The notes beneath the pieces are model-generated. The model did no database searches and was not told where the DNA came from. It was given only the letters and a program-made list of their open reading frames with translations. A stretch of 64,000 nucleotides of DNA from Cydia pomonella (lineage: Eukaryota; Arthropoda; Insecta; Lepidoptera; Tortricidae), in contig NC_084703.1 of NCBI RefSeq assembly GCF_033807575.1, positions 7,378,001 through 7,442,000 of the forward strand. The letters are read 5' to 3'. Positions 12,156 to 23,321 of this stretch are shown piece by piece (position 1 is the stretch's first letter; each line of letters starts with the position of its first letter). A program made the position numbers and the translations under genes.

Positions 12156-12283
12156 TTTTCAAACACGAAGAGTACGGTGACTGGTGTCATCTTCATACAA
12201 TCTATACCTAACCTTAAAACGCCAAGTCTCCCAAAGTTGTATTGTGATGACAGTTCTCACCGTACCTTTCGTGTTTGAAAAAT
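12156..12283. repeat. Foldback MITE-like element, about 128 bp
   Basis: The left arm 12156-12200 (TTTCAAACACGAAGAGTACG...) and right arm 12237-12283 are inverted copies with scattered mismatches around a 36-base loop. The short open frame over this stretch is incidental. Confidence 0.65.
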
Positions 12284-12800
12284 AGTTAGTATATACTGTC
12301 GGGCCTTTGGCCGTACCCGACTTATGCAATTTTTGCCTGAAAAGGCTCTCTTTAAAACCTCTCGTTTTATAGTATTGAACAGGATTTCTTCGGTTTAAAT
12401 TAAATGATAATAACCATGTAAAAGAGTAGGAATTTACGTTGTCATATAATTTACATTGTCTCTATGAAAAAAAACAGGCCGTAAAGTAGTCCAGTCAGTT
12501 CTAAAAAATATTATTTAATATATCCGGTACGGTATATTACTGCTGGTCAGCTCATAAAAAATGACGCAAGTATTTAAATCCGTAAATATTTTTACACACA
12601 TTCGGTGTAAGTTCTTATGGAATAATCTGTTAGCATGTGTATCGTACTGTCCAGTTAACTGACCAGTTGTAAACCTTAACGGGAACAGATAGGGTCCACA
12701 ACCAATACTTACAATAATTGTTGCTGTTAGTACGTCACTACACATCGGTCGTATTCCAATCACTTACCCGAGTGGAGCAGTACGGCTCATAGGCATCAGT

Positions 12801-13216
12801 ACAGTGGAACCTCGCTAACTCTTACCTCGATAGGACAAATTCCTCATTAACACGAAATAAAATGATATTCTCTTCCCTTCAAAGCCCAAACTCGAAATAT
12901 GTAAGATGATAGCTAATGATTCCCTTCACGGCTAACCGGTACAAACTTTACTTCTATTACTCGAAATCTGAAATTCGACCTCTATATGTCGAATAAATAG
13001 ACGTATTTTTGTTTCGTATGTTGAAATTATTTATAAGACCGTACTTAACGGGTATGTATAATGAATGATCTCTAATACGATTTTTTTATTAATTTTATCT
13101 TTGTAACTCGAAACCTCTTTAAGGCGAATAAAAACCTATAAGAACCCCTATAAGTCGGTACCCGTTATAAGACGAAAACTCGGTAACACAAATTCGTGCT
13201 ATCGATGTTTCACTGT
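12801..13216. mobile_element. Pogo/Tc1-like non-autonomous DNA transposon
   Basis: The ends are degenerate inverted repeats: ACAGTGGAACCTCGCTAAC on the left and the inverse of ATCGATGTTTCACTGT on the right, with a TA at each border as expected for Tc1/mariner/pogo insertion. The interior has repeated CTCGAAA/TCGAA-type text, as in pogo-like relics, and no transposase ORF. Confidence 0.55.
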
Positions 13217-15000
13217 ATATGTGCGCTCTATGGTTACGAATAGTTGTTATAGATCTAGAAGTAAAGTTACACTGGTCCTGCTAGACATCGCAATAGTACG
13301 TGGTTAGTAGTAGGTATGGAGTTGTGTATTACGCTAACGCGATTAGCTGCTTGGTGCCAATAAGTACGCGGCACGAACGATTTCTTATTGAACTAGTTAC
13401 GGTAAAATTTAACCAACGCTTGTGTTTATTGTCCTTGTAAAATATGGTAAAACCAAATGGATTGGATGATAAATTGTGCTCCAACAGTTTTTATATATAA
13501 AACGATATGTTAACCTCATTTAAGGGGTGTACCGAAAAAAAACTGGTAATTTCAAATGAAAAAAAACTGATGCGATTGAGAACAAACTAGGGTTTTTAGA
13601 ATAACTACAATAAAAAGCGACTTTTAATTTAGATATTTGTCAGTTATTTATTCATATTTTTTTCTGTAGGAGTCATAGGCAGCTTTTTCCTAGCGCATTC
13701 AGTGGCAGCTTTTTACCGACTCGTTTTTCATATTTGCCTGCATCAGCCCGTCACCTGCTGGAATTGTTTATGTTTTTTGGCTGTTTCATTTTTCTCTTTT
13801 AATACACTTTTGATTTGAGCCCAATGGCTGAGAGAACGGCACTGCAGGACGTTTGAAGCTCTTACTCTATTCTATGTCAACGACCAATTGCGATTTTTGT
13901 ACGAAAAAAATTGTACGATTTTCGAATTGGCCTAGACTTAAGTAACACACATTTTCTGTAACTTTAGTTATCCTAACCTTCGTACGAAGAACTGAATTGA
14001 CTTTCATCGTAGTTATTTGCACTTTAGCTGCATATATCTACCTCAGTTTTTACGATAATTATGACAGGCTTCGTTTTCGCAAATTCTATTAGCAATCTTT
14101 GAGATAGGCCCAGGGTTACTTGTTCCTAGAGATCTGCCGCTTCGAGGCCTCTATTCAAAAGACAACATACTAAATTAGTTATTTATTATGAAATGCACAA
14201 AACTTCGAGTTAATTTTTAGTGTTTCGAAATCAGGCATGTAGGATGTTGCAAATTTTCTTGCTTTTTGGAAAAGCCCAATTTTCAGGCATCTCTTCTATT
14301 TACTGGTGTAAAGTCGAACAGCGTTAAACCAGAATTATTTATATTGGAATATATAATATAATAATAAGACTTTTTATCGCGGTAAAAATGCCGTAATCAT
14401 CTTGCTTAGAAACAAAATTAGAGGGGTTTGAAATTTACAGTATTTTATGGTACAGTCCTTAAGTCATTTAATGTTACATGATAGTAGTGATGGCCTACTT
14501 TAAATCGGTATATCAACATACATACCACAATATTATGTTGAAATTTAGATAAAACATCGAATTTAGGAGTGAAGTAGGACCATATTACAGTAGGCACAAA
14601 ATTGCTCACCCGTAATATTTAATTGTAAACACATAACCGGACTTCGTCATGAGTAAATACTTATTGTTGTCTCATATCAGTAGGATCCGTACGTCGATCT
14701 TACATTTGCAATATGTAAGTAGTATACTCGTAAGTAGATTAAGATGTAATGGATGTGGTTACTGGTACATACCTGTTAACATAATTTTATTCGGTAAAAT
14801 CGATATAATACTCGTATGAATGTAGCCCCGCAATTTTACAGTAATTGGTGTTGTCTGCCCTACCACACATCACAACATTAACAACCATAAGTGATATGTA
14901 TAAAGCTCGTCCGGCGATTTAATAGTAAAGAGCCATAAAAATATAAAGATAATCTAATTAGTTATCTAAATTATTGTAAAAAGAGCAAATGATTTCTTAT
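13217..15000. other. No gene recognised
   Basis: This is AT-rich non-coding DNA. A CAGCTTTTT.C motif recurs at 13680-13720. No open frame with protein character is seen. Confidence 0.4.
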
Positions 15001-15515
15001 ACATACGAGGGGCGTTCAATATATTCTCGGGATATGTATGAAAATGCAAGAGTAAGATAAAGTTACATTTTTATTTTTCAATATATTATAAAAACTTTTT
15101 ACAGTTTTAACAACCCTCCCTATGCAAGTGTGAAGATATCTTTTGTTTAAGAATAAAACATACTTGTAAATCTTCTTACGAAATAAAAATGCTATTGTAA
15201 AAAGTTTTATTGCTGTTCACTATAAAAAAGGCGGATAAACTATCAAAAACTCTTTCGATTGTGTTGTTGTGTTTAGGTCCTTCGTATTCCCACGCAAGAA
15301 ACGTTAAGTTCATTGAAACTGATTTTTACAAGCTTTTATTTAGTTTCACCGGTCCCGGTGTCTGTATGTCTGCAATCAATCTTACAAGCAAAATGAGACC
15401 CACTTCCTATTATTCGAGTGAACTGAAACTTCACATACTAATGTAAGTTGGCTGACAATGCAATATTATGGTACTCGTATCATCGTGCTGATCTGATGAC
15501 GGCGCTGTAATAAAA
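15001..15515 (+). repeat. Dispersed lepidopteran-type repeat, unclassified
   Basis: The start, ACGAGGGGCGTTCAATA, resembles a mariner terminus, but I found no matching right end. The later part (about 15330-15515) reads like a common moth repeat with GTCTGTATGTCTGCAATCAA and CGTGCTGATCTGATGA segments. That identification rests on memory. A 78-codon frame inside is treated as incidental. Confidence 0.4.
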
Positions 15516-15968
15516 CAACGCAACCTCATTTGGTAATTAAAGTCGACTGTTGAACGGAAAGTAGAGTCTGCGATAAAAGCGTGTATTATAAATGAAAACT
15601 TTGACTAAAACTTATTCAATGAAACTTACGGTTGTTATGCATAGAGAGGCTGTAGTGTAATAGTAGTTTTTGAGACTGCTTTGTAATGAAAGGCATTAAA
15701 ATACGAGTGTGAGTTGAAGAAACGAGTTTCTTAAATGATCTTTTTAATGCCTAATTATGTACAGGTTATATACACTAATTTATCTACATACACACATTAT
15801 AAACTCTCTATGATGTATACACTAACCTTTGTTTGACGTAATTAGTGGAAACAAAGTTTGAGACATACACATTTGCCACATACATTACCTTATAAACTAC
15901 ACACATAATCCCACACATTCATTTCACTCTAAATATATTTGACAAATGTTTCATGTTCTGTATACCAG

Positions 15969-16740
15969 TTTGTATTTATATATTTCAGAATGGCTTCAAA
16001 TGTTTTTACACGCCAAGGCACTACCTTCCACCTGGAAATGCAACTAAAAGCGATCTGGAGAGAGCTTGAGATCTCAAGGAAGGATTGTGGCAAACTAATA
16101 AGTGAGCGAGTTGAAAGTGAAGTTGAAGTAGCAAAAGTAGTTCAAAGAAACTCTAAGTTAAAGAACCAGCTGAGTGTCAATAACTACAGTGTGAATCAAA
16201 CTTGAGGCGTATCAGCGACCTGGAAAGTCAACTGAATCAAGCTAATTTAATAATAAGTGACTTCTGGAGTCAATGTGAGTCGAATGACGCAGCACACAGA
16301 GCCTTTTTGAAAAAATGTCAGTACTGGACATAACTAAAGTTGATACTTGACACTCTTATTATTTTGCAAGTACCGAGAAATTGAGAATATTATATCAAAT
16401 CAAATAAATTTATGCGGCGCACTCAAAAACTATTTAAACTAGTGGAAAAACTGGATCGGTGTCATGGAAAATTACGGACAATCAAAATTTATATGAGACT
16501 AAAAAATGTAGGCCCCAATCAGAACTAGAACGATTAGAATGGTCACTCAAAAACCTGGTCAACCTCTGCTATTAAATGAGGAACTTTTACAAGATATGAT
16601 AAGCAAGTGACCATCACCCGAAGTGCAGGGCCAGAGCCCGGGGGGAGCGCGTCGAGCGAGTCGAAACTTTTGCTATAATTACGTTAAACACGACAAAATA
16701 AATTCATTTTATACTTAAAACTAATTAAAGATAAACTGTA
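15969..16740 (+). pseudogene. Frameshifted coding relic of unknown family, coiled-coil character
   Basis: A good splice acceptor (TATATTTCAG) precedes an ATG at 15990 that opens MASNVFTRQGTTFHLEMQ and a helical, charged stretch to a stop at 16203. The reading then resumes in another frame (LRRISDLESQLNQANLIIS, to 16332), again at about 16410 (MRRTQKLFKLVEKLDR), then CRPQSELERLEWSLKNL and LLNEELLQDMISK. Several blocks in different frames are protein-like, which fits one decayed gene better than chance. The product would be Leu/Glu/Lys-rich and probably alpha-helical. I do not recognise the family. It could be a retro-pseudogene or a dead virus- or transposon-derived gene. Confidence 0.5.
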
Positions 16741-17009
16741 AGTCAAATGGCGGTAAATGAAAACTTTTTTCACGCATGTCACGCATCCGTAGTTTTTTTT
16801 AAATTCAGAGACAAACTACAGTCGGGGGCCTATTCCCGTATCATTCGATACAAACTAACATGCGAGATTCGTCAAAACTTGATGCAATTGACATTTCATT
16901 TCGAACAAAAAGGCATCTCGAGTTTTAATAGAAAAGAGGTCAAATCGAATTGCGTTTTTTATTTGTTCCAAATTTGAATGTCATTACCAATTTTGATGTA
17001 GTTAAACAA

Positions 17010-17872
17010 TAACAACATTTTCACAGATAAGAAAATGTTGGCCATTATTTACGGATTTTGAAGGCATCATAGAGGGTTTATGATATGAGTGTGTGTGTGT
17101 GTAGATGAATTGACTTATTGGATACATACTAGTTATGTACTCTGTAGAATTAGTTTTAAGATTATTAGCTTAACAGTCTCTTGACGTGAAACTTTTTTTA
17201 TGATACTTGGAGAATCTTTATCTTTCTCAGACCGTGGGGATATTTTACATCTCCAAAATTAATGTATTAACCGTGAATACTATACGTCTCTGTATATTGT
17301 ATAACATATTTGACTTATTGGATACATACTAGCGATGTATTCTGTAGCCATGTATTAGTGTGTGTCGCAACCATAATGTGATTTATAGTGTTTAGTTAAC
17401 TGCACGAGATCATGCGCTTGGCGAGGAATATAAGCCTATGGAGGAATCTGGTCTTCAACAGAAGGACATGATGTCACGATCCTCAGCATTGAGGTACCGA
17501 CTGAAGAAGAGTGTTTAAGTAGTATTAAGATATATTGTTATAATATGTATGTTAGTTTTAAGGTATTTATTTATGGGCCACTAGTTGCCTGAAATAAAGA
17601 TTTTCATTTCATTAGTTTATAAGACTGTTAGCTAAACAGTCTTGACGCGATATATTTAATAGAAATTTCATTGTTTACCCGGTTACGTATTGGATGTTGT
17701 ATTTATAAATGTTGCTATGTATTTTTCATGTCACTAGTCACCTATATGGTGTTACTGTAAACGTTGTATTTAACTAGATCCTTAAGGCTTACTTGCAGAA
17801 TAATTTTTTTAATTTGGGTTTTTGGATTTTGAGAGCATCATAGAGGGTTTATGATATGTGTGTAGATAAACA
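17010..17872 (+). repeat. Two-module dispersed repeat, each module present twice
   Basis: Module A (GCATCATAGAGGGTTTATGA) occurs at about 17048-17105 and again at 17819-17870. Module B (TGACTTATTGGATACATACT) occurs at about 17110-17195 and again from 17311. The second B copy is interrupted by a LINE tail at 17345-17613, after which the GTTAGCTAAACAGTCTTGAC part resumes. A minus-strand relative of module A with its upstream flank lies at 33965-34092. Confidence 0.6.
17345..17613 (+). mobile_element. 5'-truncated LINE 3' end inserted in the repeat
   Basis: The end reads TTATGGGCCACTAGTTGCCT, then GAAATAAAGATTTTCATTTC, a tail type with a (CATTT)n-like terminus that I associate with lepidopteran RTE-like LINEs. 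A short ATTAG is present on both sides and may be a small target duplication. No ORF is left. Confidence 0.45.
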
Positions 17873-18223
17873 ATATTTCGCAACTGGCGTGTAAACGAGT
17901 ACGACACAAACTGTACATCGTGTAGATATGTAGTGACAGCCACATCAACATAAAAATAAGGATGTTTTTCGATATATTTGGCCACTTTGGCTGTGACGAT
18001 ATGTATATTTGATACAGAATGTTTGTAAAAACACCGTCATTAGTCCCGAACATGAAACATTTTTATGTGCCTACGCGAACATACGAAGTACCTATGTATA
18101 ATGTCCACTTCAAGCGTAAACTCTTACGTTTGTTACGAGATTCCGCCCGATTCAGTCCAACTGTGTGGACGCAGCTTAATAAACCGTTATTATGCCAAAC
18201 GAGCGATCGCATTAAGCAACTCT

Positions 18224-18272
18224 ATTATACTCAAAACTGTTTATCTGAATTATTATACTCAAAACTGTTTAT
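18224..18272. repeat. Tandem duplication, 28-bp period
   Basis: The 21-base unit ATTATACTCAAAACTGTTTA(T) occurs at 18224-18244 and 18252-18272 without mismatches. This is a simple local duplication. Confidence 0.8.
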
Positions 18273-18879
18273 TACATTCATACTCTTATAATAACTACAA
18301 TTTAACATTTTCCCACACAACAACCGTCCATTAGATATTAATTTACATTCCAATCGATACTCTAGTTGGATTCGTGAGTCGTGATTAAAATGAACGATTC
18401 TGTAGGTACTTAAAATTATACCTTAACGGGAGTCCGTAGAGTTGAAAATGAATAAATTGTGTAATGCAATACCTTGTAAAAGAGTTCGGACGGTGTAACC
18501 TGATAGTTTTGCCAGGGCTGCCCTGTTATTAGATACATGCTGGTAAAGGGAATTCTAACAACTATTGTTTGATATAAATACTTCAGTTCAAAAGAAACAA
18601 ACATTTAGTTGTATTCTGCTTACTATATTATCAATCTGGGAGCCAAAATTTACTTAAATGAGCTTTGCGTCTAAGCAATACAATATTTTACAATGGTATG
18701 AATTATGTTATGGTGAAACCTTGATAACGTGAACCTCTTTACTAATTATTTCGGAAAAAATACGACCTAAATACTCTACGTGTAGACTTGAAGATGAATC
18801 CAGGTAATTGGGCTGAATAAATATAGAAATACGAGTATTCTAGGATATTATTACACAAATTGACAAAGTCCCGCTAATC
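18273..18879. other. No gene recognised
   Basis: AT-rich sequence with no coding pattern, splice context or long repeat arms. Confidence 0.4.
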
Positions 18880-19087
18880 TCGATAAGGACGATAAGGCTT
18901 GTGTTGTGGGTACATAAGACAACGATATGTATAATATATACACCATTTATAAATACTTAAATACATAGAAAACATCCATGACTCAGGAACTAATATCCAT
19001 GCTCATCACACGAATAAATGCCCTTACCAGGATTTGAACTTGGGACCATCGGCTTCATAGGCAGGGTCACTAGGTCACTTACCCACT
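18880..19087 (-). mobile_element. tRNA-derived SINE, downstream part (interrupted copy)
   Basis: On the minus strand it reads AGTGGGTAAGTGACC, then CTAGTGACCCTGCCTATGAA, a B-box-like AAGTTCAAATCCT, AAGGGCATTTATTCGTGTGA, the CTGAGTCATGG block and the ACCCACAACACAAGCCTTAT block. Its missing 5' end (A-box side) lies across the BEL/Pao pol fragment at 23194-23213. The 7 bases ACCCACT (plus strand) occur at both junctions. Confidence 0.65.
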
Positions 19088-22000
19088 GTATGTAAGAAAT
19101 TTTCAAAGTGTTTAGGACTTAGAACAACATTTGAACATAAGAATTGCACTCAACATAAATCTAACTTAAATATAACATTCAATCGGCTAATGGCAAAACA
19201 CAAATTCTCGAAGTGGGTCTTTTTATAAGACTATTTTTACATCTAAGAGTAACCACCCGCGTTACTCTGTCCAAACCTGGATGCGTTTCAACCACTTGGC
19301 CGAGAAGCCATCTAGCCGGTGGCAAATCAGGCTCTTTTACCAGAACTACATCGCCTACCTTGGGTTCTGGAATTTGCTGAGTCCACTTGTGTCTTTGAAG
19401 GAACTGGTTTAAATATTCTTGAGACCAGCGCCGCCAGAAATCCTGCATCATACGTTGACATAATTGCCATCTACGTAACGGCGAGACCGGCACTTGATCA
19501 TAACGCTGATCTGGTGCTACTACGAGAGGTTCTCCTATTAGGAAATGACCCGGTGTTAATGGTAGTGATTCCCCGTTATCATCAATGCGCCACAGCGGTC
19601 TTGAATTTAAGCACGCCTCAATTTGTGATAGGACCGTGCTTATCTCTTCAAAAGTGAGTGTTGCATTCCCAATAACGCGTTTGAGATGAAATTTACAAGA
19701 TTTTATCCCTGCCTCCCAAAGTCCTCCAAAGTTGGGGGCGTAAGGAGGTATAAAATGCCATCGGGTTCCGTTGGATGCCATCCAGTCAGCTAGCTCGGGA
19801 ACTAAACTTGACTTTTCGGCATTAAAGAGATGCTGGAGTTCCTTAGCGGCACCCACGAAATTAGACCCGTTATCACTGTAGAGGTCGCTACAGTAACCAC
19901 GCCTTGCTACAAACCTCTTGAAGGCAGCGAGGAAGCCGATTGTTGACAGTTCACTAACTGCTTCTATGTGCACGGCTTTGGTAGCCATGCATACAAATAG
20001 GCAAATATACCTTTTGTATGATTTGTTTCCTCTACCTTTTGAGATACGTATATTGATGGGCCCGGCGTAATCTACCCCACTACGGACAAACGGCCTTGCC
20101 ATATTAACCCTAGGCGAGGGTAGCTGCCCCATCAATTGATTCCGAATGTTGGCTGCGTTCCGAACACATGGAATACATTTCCTGACATGTGTTTTAGCTA
20201 AATTCTTGAGGCCTGGTATACAAAACTTGGCCCTAATATAGTTGACCATCAGGGGTGCTCCTCCATGCAAAGTTTTAAAATGCGCATCTCGAAGAATAAG
20301 CTGAGTCAACCAAGTTGATTTCGGCAACAACATTGGATGTTTTTGATCATAGGTCAAATCTGCACTCTGAAGCCGCCCACCAACACGAATTATTCCGAAA
20401 TCATCGAGCTGTGGAGTAAACGAGGTAAGTTGACTTTTCTTCTTAAGTTTACCTTTTTTAATTTCTTCTATTTCTGAAGCATATGCTTGTTGCTGATCCT
20501 TTTTTACCATGATTACTAAAGCTTCATCTAATTCACTTTTCAGCAGATAGGTATGATTTTTTCTTTTATTTTTCAGGAATCTTCGACAGTACGCAATAAC
20601 TCTCAACAATTTGGTGAGTGAAGAATACTTCGACCACATAGTATCCTCACTGTCTGATTCCGTCACCACAGTTTCAAGGTGAGTATGTATTTTTCTTTCT
20701 TCTAGCTGAGTACTGACTGTCTTTAATACTTCGTAGTTAATCACTTCTTGTTTCAGCCAAGCAGGTCCGGATAACCAGAGTTCAAAGTTACTTAATTCAG
20801 AAGCTGATATCCCTCCTGAAGCACAATCGGCCGGGTTGTGTTCTGACTTTACGTGTGACCATTGGCTTCGACTGGTAGCTGTCAAGATTTCTGAACATCT
20901 GTTTCCTATAAAAGTCTTCCATCTACTTGGGTGACTGCTCAACCACGCCAATACCACTTCCGAGTCTGTCCACGCATGAATATTGGATTTTTCCACATCT
21001 AGCACATTTGAAACTTCAACCAATAATTTAGCTAGTAATACTGCTCCACATAATTCCAGTCGAGGAGTAGAAATTTGCTTTATTGGCGAAACCTTTGTTT
21101 TGCATGTCAATAGACTGACGTGTATCAACCCTTCTGCATCAATAACGCGTAAATACACCACAGCGGCATATGCAGCATTTGACGCGTCACTAAAACCGTG
21201 CAGTTCAACCAACCTGACATTAGATTGGTGATTTGTCCAGCGAGGAAGTCTAAATCTGGTGAGCTGTGAGAATTCTTCCCTATAGCACAACCATTCTTCA
21301 AGAAGTGGAGATGGTAGCTCTTGATCCCAATCGATTCCTGCCAACCAAAGCTTTTGAATGAATATTTTTGCTTTAACGATACTTGGAGCTATCCATCCAA
21401 GAGGATCATATAGTTTCGCAATGTCTGATGTTACTTTCCTTTTAGTTACAGGGGCTGTTGGTGGAGGTAGCTGAACTGTATAAGCAAATTCGTCCCTATT
21501 TCGATCCCAGGTAAGTCCTAAGATTTTATTTACAGCTTCTTGCTTCATTTCTATTTTTTTATGCTCTTCTTTCCCTGCAGTGCTCTCTCGAATTTCTTCT
21601 AACATAGCTTTACTATTGCTTGACCATTTTTGAAGTTCAAAGCCTCCTTTGCCTAATAGCGTCTTCATCTGATGGTAGATCTCTATTGCCTCTTGCTCGG
21701 ATTGACAACCTGACATCAGATCGTCCATGTAGAAATCCTGACATACGCGACTAGCCGCAAGAGGGAAGTCTACACCTTCATCCAAGGCGACTTGAATCAG
21801 ACTTTTGACAGCTAGGTAAGGAGCTGTTGAGACCCCAAAAGTAACTCTATTTAACTTGTATTCTTTTACCTTTTGGGTAGTATTCTCCCTCCACAGGATG
21901 CGTTGGTACTTTGTGTCTCTTTCGTCAACTAGTATTTGCCGGTACATCTTGACGATGTCGGCAATGAAGACCACTGGATGCATTCGCCAACGCATGATTA

Positions 22001-23193
22001 GGTGCCTCAATTCTGACTGCAATGTAGGACCCACCATAAGGTCACTGTTTAAGGACACCCCGTTTGTGCCCTTGCAAGACGCATCAAAAACAATACGAAC
22101 CTTGGTGGTTTCCCGTTCGTCACGCACAACAGCATGGTAAGGTAAGTACAGTCCCTTTTCCTTAGATTCTTGCTCTAACAAAGGTTCCATGTGATTTAAA
22201 TCCCGGTATTCATGGAACACTTTTGTGTATTCTGTTTGCAGGCGCTCATCGGTTTGAAGTCTCCTTTCCAGAGAGTGAAATCTTCCCAACGCTATCTCTC
22301 TGGACCCACCATCTACACAGGCTGGTTGCTCATCCCTGAACGGTAATCTAACAACATATCGGCCGTTCTCATCCCGTGTAGTAGTCGCTTCATATATCTC
22401 TTCACATCTTTGTTCTTCAGGTGTTAAAATCCGTTCTTTGTTGCTAGGTTCTGATTCAAGTTCCCAAAAGGACCTGAGCAACTGTTCCACCTGAATGTGC
22501 ATGCTAACCAGCTTGCAGGAGACATTCGCCTGTAAACCTATTTCACCACTTAAAATCCATCCCAGTGATGTCTTTTGTGCCACCGTAGTTTCCTGGGGTG
22601 ATTTGAATAAACCTGGTTGAATGATGCGAGCGTAGACCTTTGCTCCCAACAACATATCTATTTTATTTGGAGTGTGATACTCAGGATCTGCGAGTTCGAC
22701 ACTTTGCAACTCAGGCCAGGAGGTAATCGATACCTTTGCAGAGGGTTGATTCGAGGTAACTTTGTCAACCACATATGCTGTAACCTCAATTGCACTGCTA
22801 GTACCAGAGCTCGATGCTATTGTAACTTCAACTGTAGACTTCAGCTCTGTAATCAGCTTTCCTCTTAATCCTGACACTGAAACCTTAGCTGGAGTTTGTT
22901 TTAACCCGAGTAACTGAACTGCAGCTGAGGTGATAAATGAGACTTCTGAGCCCGGATCTATTAGTGCCCTTAATAGATGATATTCTTCCCTTTCCCATGA
23001 TTTGGCTTTTACTACCGCGGTAGCCAGTAACCCTTGCTGTGAGACTTCATTCACGAAGTGATTTGAAACACTGGTTCCCTGTGTAGTTTCTCCTGTTGAA
23101 TTTGTGACTTGCTGTGTGTGAACTTGAGCTATAGCTTGACTAGCTGATGGATCCCTACCTTCATTGGCTTGCGTATCCCCCTTTTGGTGTAAC
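19088..23193 (-). mobile_element. BEL/Pao retrotransposon fragment without LTRs or gag
   Basis: It contains an intact pol and about 90 bases of downstream sequence, nothing more. No direct LTRs, primer-binding site, polypurine tract or gag is seen. It is bordered on both sides by the heptamer ACCCACT (19081-19087 and 23194-23200) and by two parts of one SINE in the same orientation. The structure looks like a discrete inserted segment of a longer element rather than one worn away at its ends. Confidence 0.65.
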
Positions 23194-23195
23194 AC
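19179..23195 (-). CDS. BEL/Pao pol: aspartic protease, RT, RNase H, integrase
   Basis: The domains run in the canonical order. Aspartic protease: ALIDPGS, catalytic D80, with DPGS in place of the usual D-S/T-G. Reverse transcriptase: FDASCKG, IADIVKMYRQ with D413, and YMDD at 489-492. Pao-type RNase H: D670, E714, D744, D790. Integrase: zinc-binding H972, H977, C1007, C1010, then catalytic D1042, D1108 and E1161. All key residues are present and 1338 codons are uninterrupted. The frame begins at a GTG just after an in-frame TAG. No ATG occurs before residue 181, so the fragment lacks its own start; the first residues (LHQKGD) resemble the end of a gag zinc knuckle. The native protein would be a gag-pol fusion. 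It may be dead on arrival or expressed from a foreign promoter. Confidence 0.92.
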   Translation of the reverse strand: MLHQKGDTQANEGRDPSASQAIAQVHTQQVTNSTGETTQGTSVSNHFVNEVSQQGLLATAVVKAKSWEREEYHLLRALIDPGSEVSFITSAAVQLLGLKQTPAKVSVSGLRGKLITELKSTVEVTIASSSGTSSAIEVTAYVVDKVTSNQPSAKVSITSWPELQSVELADPEYHTPNKIDMLLGAKVYARIIQPGLFKSPQETTVAQKTSLGWILSGEIGLQANVSCKLVSMHIQVEQLLRSFWELESEPSNKERILTPEEQRCEEIYEATTTRDENGRYVVRLPFRDEQPACVDGGSREIALGRFHSLERRLQTDERLQTEYTKVFHEYRDLNHMEPLLEQESKEKGLYLPYHAVVRDERETTKVRIVFDASCKGTNGVSLNSDLMVGPTLQSELRHLIMRWRMHPVVFIADIVKMYRQILVDERDTKYQRILWRENTTQKVKEYKLNRVTFGVSTAPYLAVKSLIQVALDEGVDFPLAASRVCQDFYMDDLMSGCQSEQEAIEIYHQMKTLLGKGGFELQKWSSNSKAMLEEIRESTAGKEEHKKIEMKQEAVNKILGLTWDRNRDEFAYTVQLPPPTAPVTKRKVTSDIAKLYDPLGWIAPSIVKAKIFIQKLWLAGIDWDQELPSPLLEEWLCYREEFSQLTRFRLPRWTNHQSNVRLVELHGFSDASNAAYAAVVYLRVIDAEGLIHVSLLTCKTKVSPIKQISTPRLELCGAVLLAKLLVEVSNVLDVEKSNIHAWTDSEVVLAWLSSHPSRWKTFIGNRCSEILTATSRSQWSHVKSEHNPADCASGGISASELSNFELWLSGPAWLKQEVINYEVLKTVSTQLEERKIHTHLETVVTESDSEDTMWSKYSSLTKLLRVIAYCRRFLKNKRKNHTYLLKSELDEALVIMVKKDQQQAYASEIEEIKKGKLKKKSQLTSFTPQLDDFGIIRVGGRLQSADLTYDQKHPMLLPKSTWLTQLILRDAHFKTLHGGAPLMVNYIRAKFCIPGLKNLAKTHVRKCIPCVRNAANIRNQLMGQLPSPRVNMARPFVRSGVDYAGPINIRISKGRGNKSYKRYICLFVCMATKAVHIEAVSELSTIGFLAAFKRFVARRGYCSDLYSDNGSNFVGAAKELQHLFNAEKSSLVPELADWMASNGTRWHFIPPYAPNFGGLWEAGIKSCKFHLKRVIGNATLTFEEISTVLSQIEACLNSRPLWRIDDNGESLPLTPGHFLIGEPLVVAPDQRYDQVPVSPLRRWQLCQRMMQDFWRRWSQEYLNQFLQRHKWTQQIPEPKVGDVVLVKEPDLPPARWLLGQVVETHPGLDRVTRVVTLRCKNSLIKRPTSRICVLPLAD

Positions 23196-23213
23196 CCACT
23201 AGGCCAGACAAGT
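23194..23213 (-). mobile_element. SINE head fragment with A-box
   Basis: On the minus strand it reads ACTTGTCTGGCCTAGTGGGT. TGGCCTAGTGG is a perfect match to the RNA polymerase III A-box consensus TGGCNNAGTGG. The SINE should continue with AGTGACCCTGCC, which is found beyond the pol fragment at 19081 and below. The preceding 60 bases (23214-23272) are GC-richer non-coding sequence of unknown origin. Confidence 0.5.
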
Positions 23214-23272
23214 CGTGAATTGAATGTAATAAGCGATATACAGCCCGCCTGTTCCTGGCCGGGCGTACCTGC

Positions 23273-23285
23273 ACATCTACATCTA
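23273..23285. repeat. Target-site duplication, LINE 3' side
   Basis: ACATCTACATCTA here is repeated exactly at 27166-27178. The 13-bp direct repeat brackets the LINE at 23286-27165. Confidence 0.75.
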
Positions 23286-23321
23286 TATATATAATAGGCC
23301 TTTTCATCTGCGTGAGATGTT

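Noticed and set aside
15210..15446. 78-codon frame as a secreted peptide
   Set aside because: It lies within text resembling a common dispersed repeat and has no conserved cysteine pattern or cleavage context.
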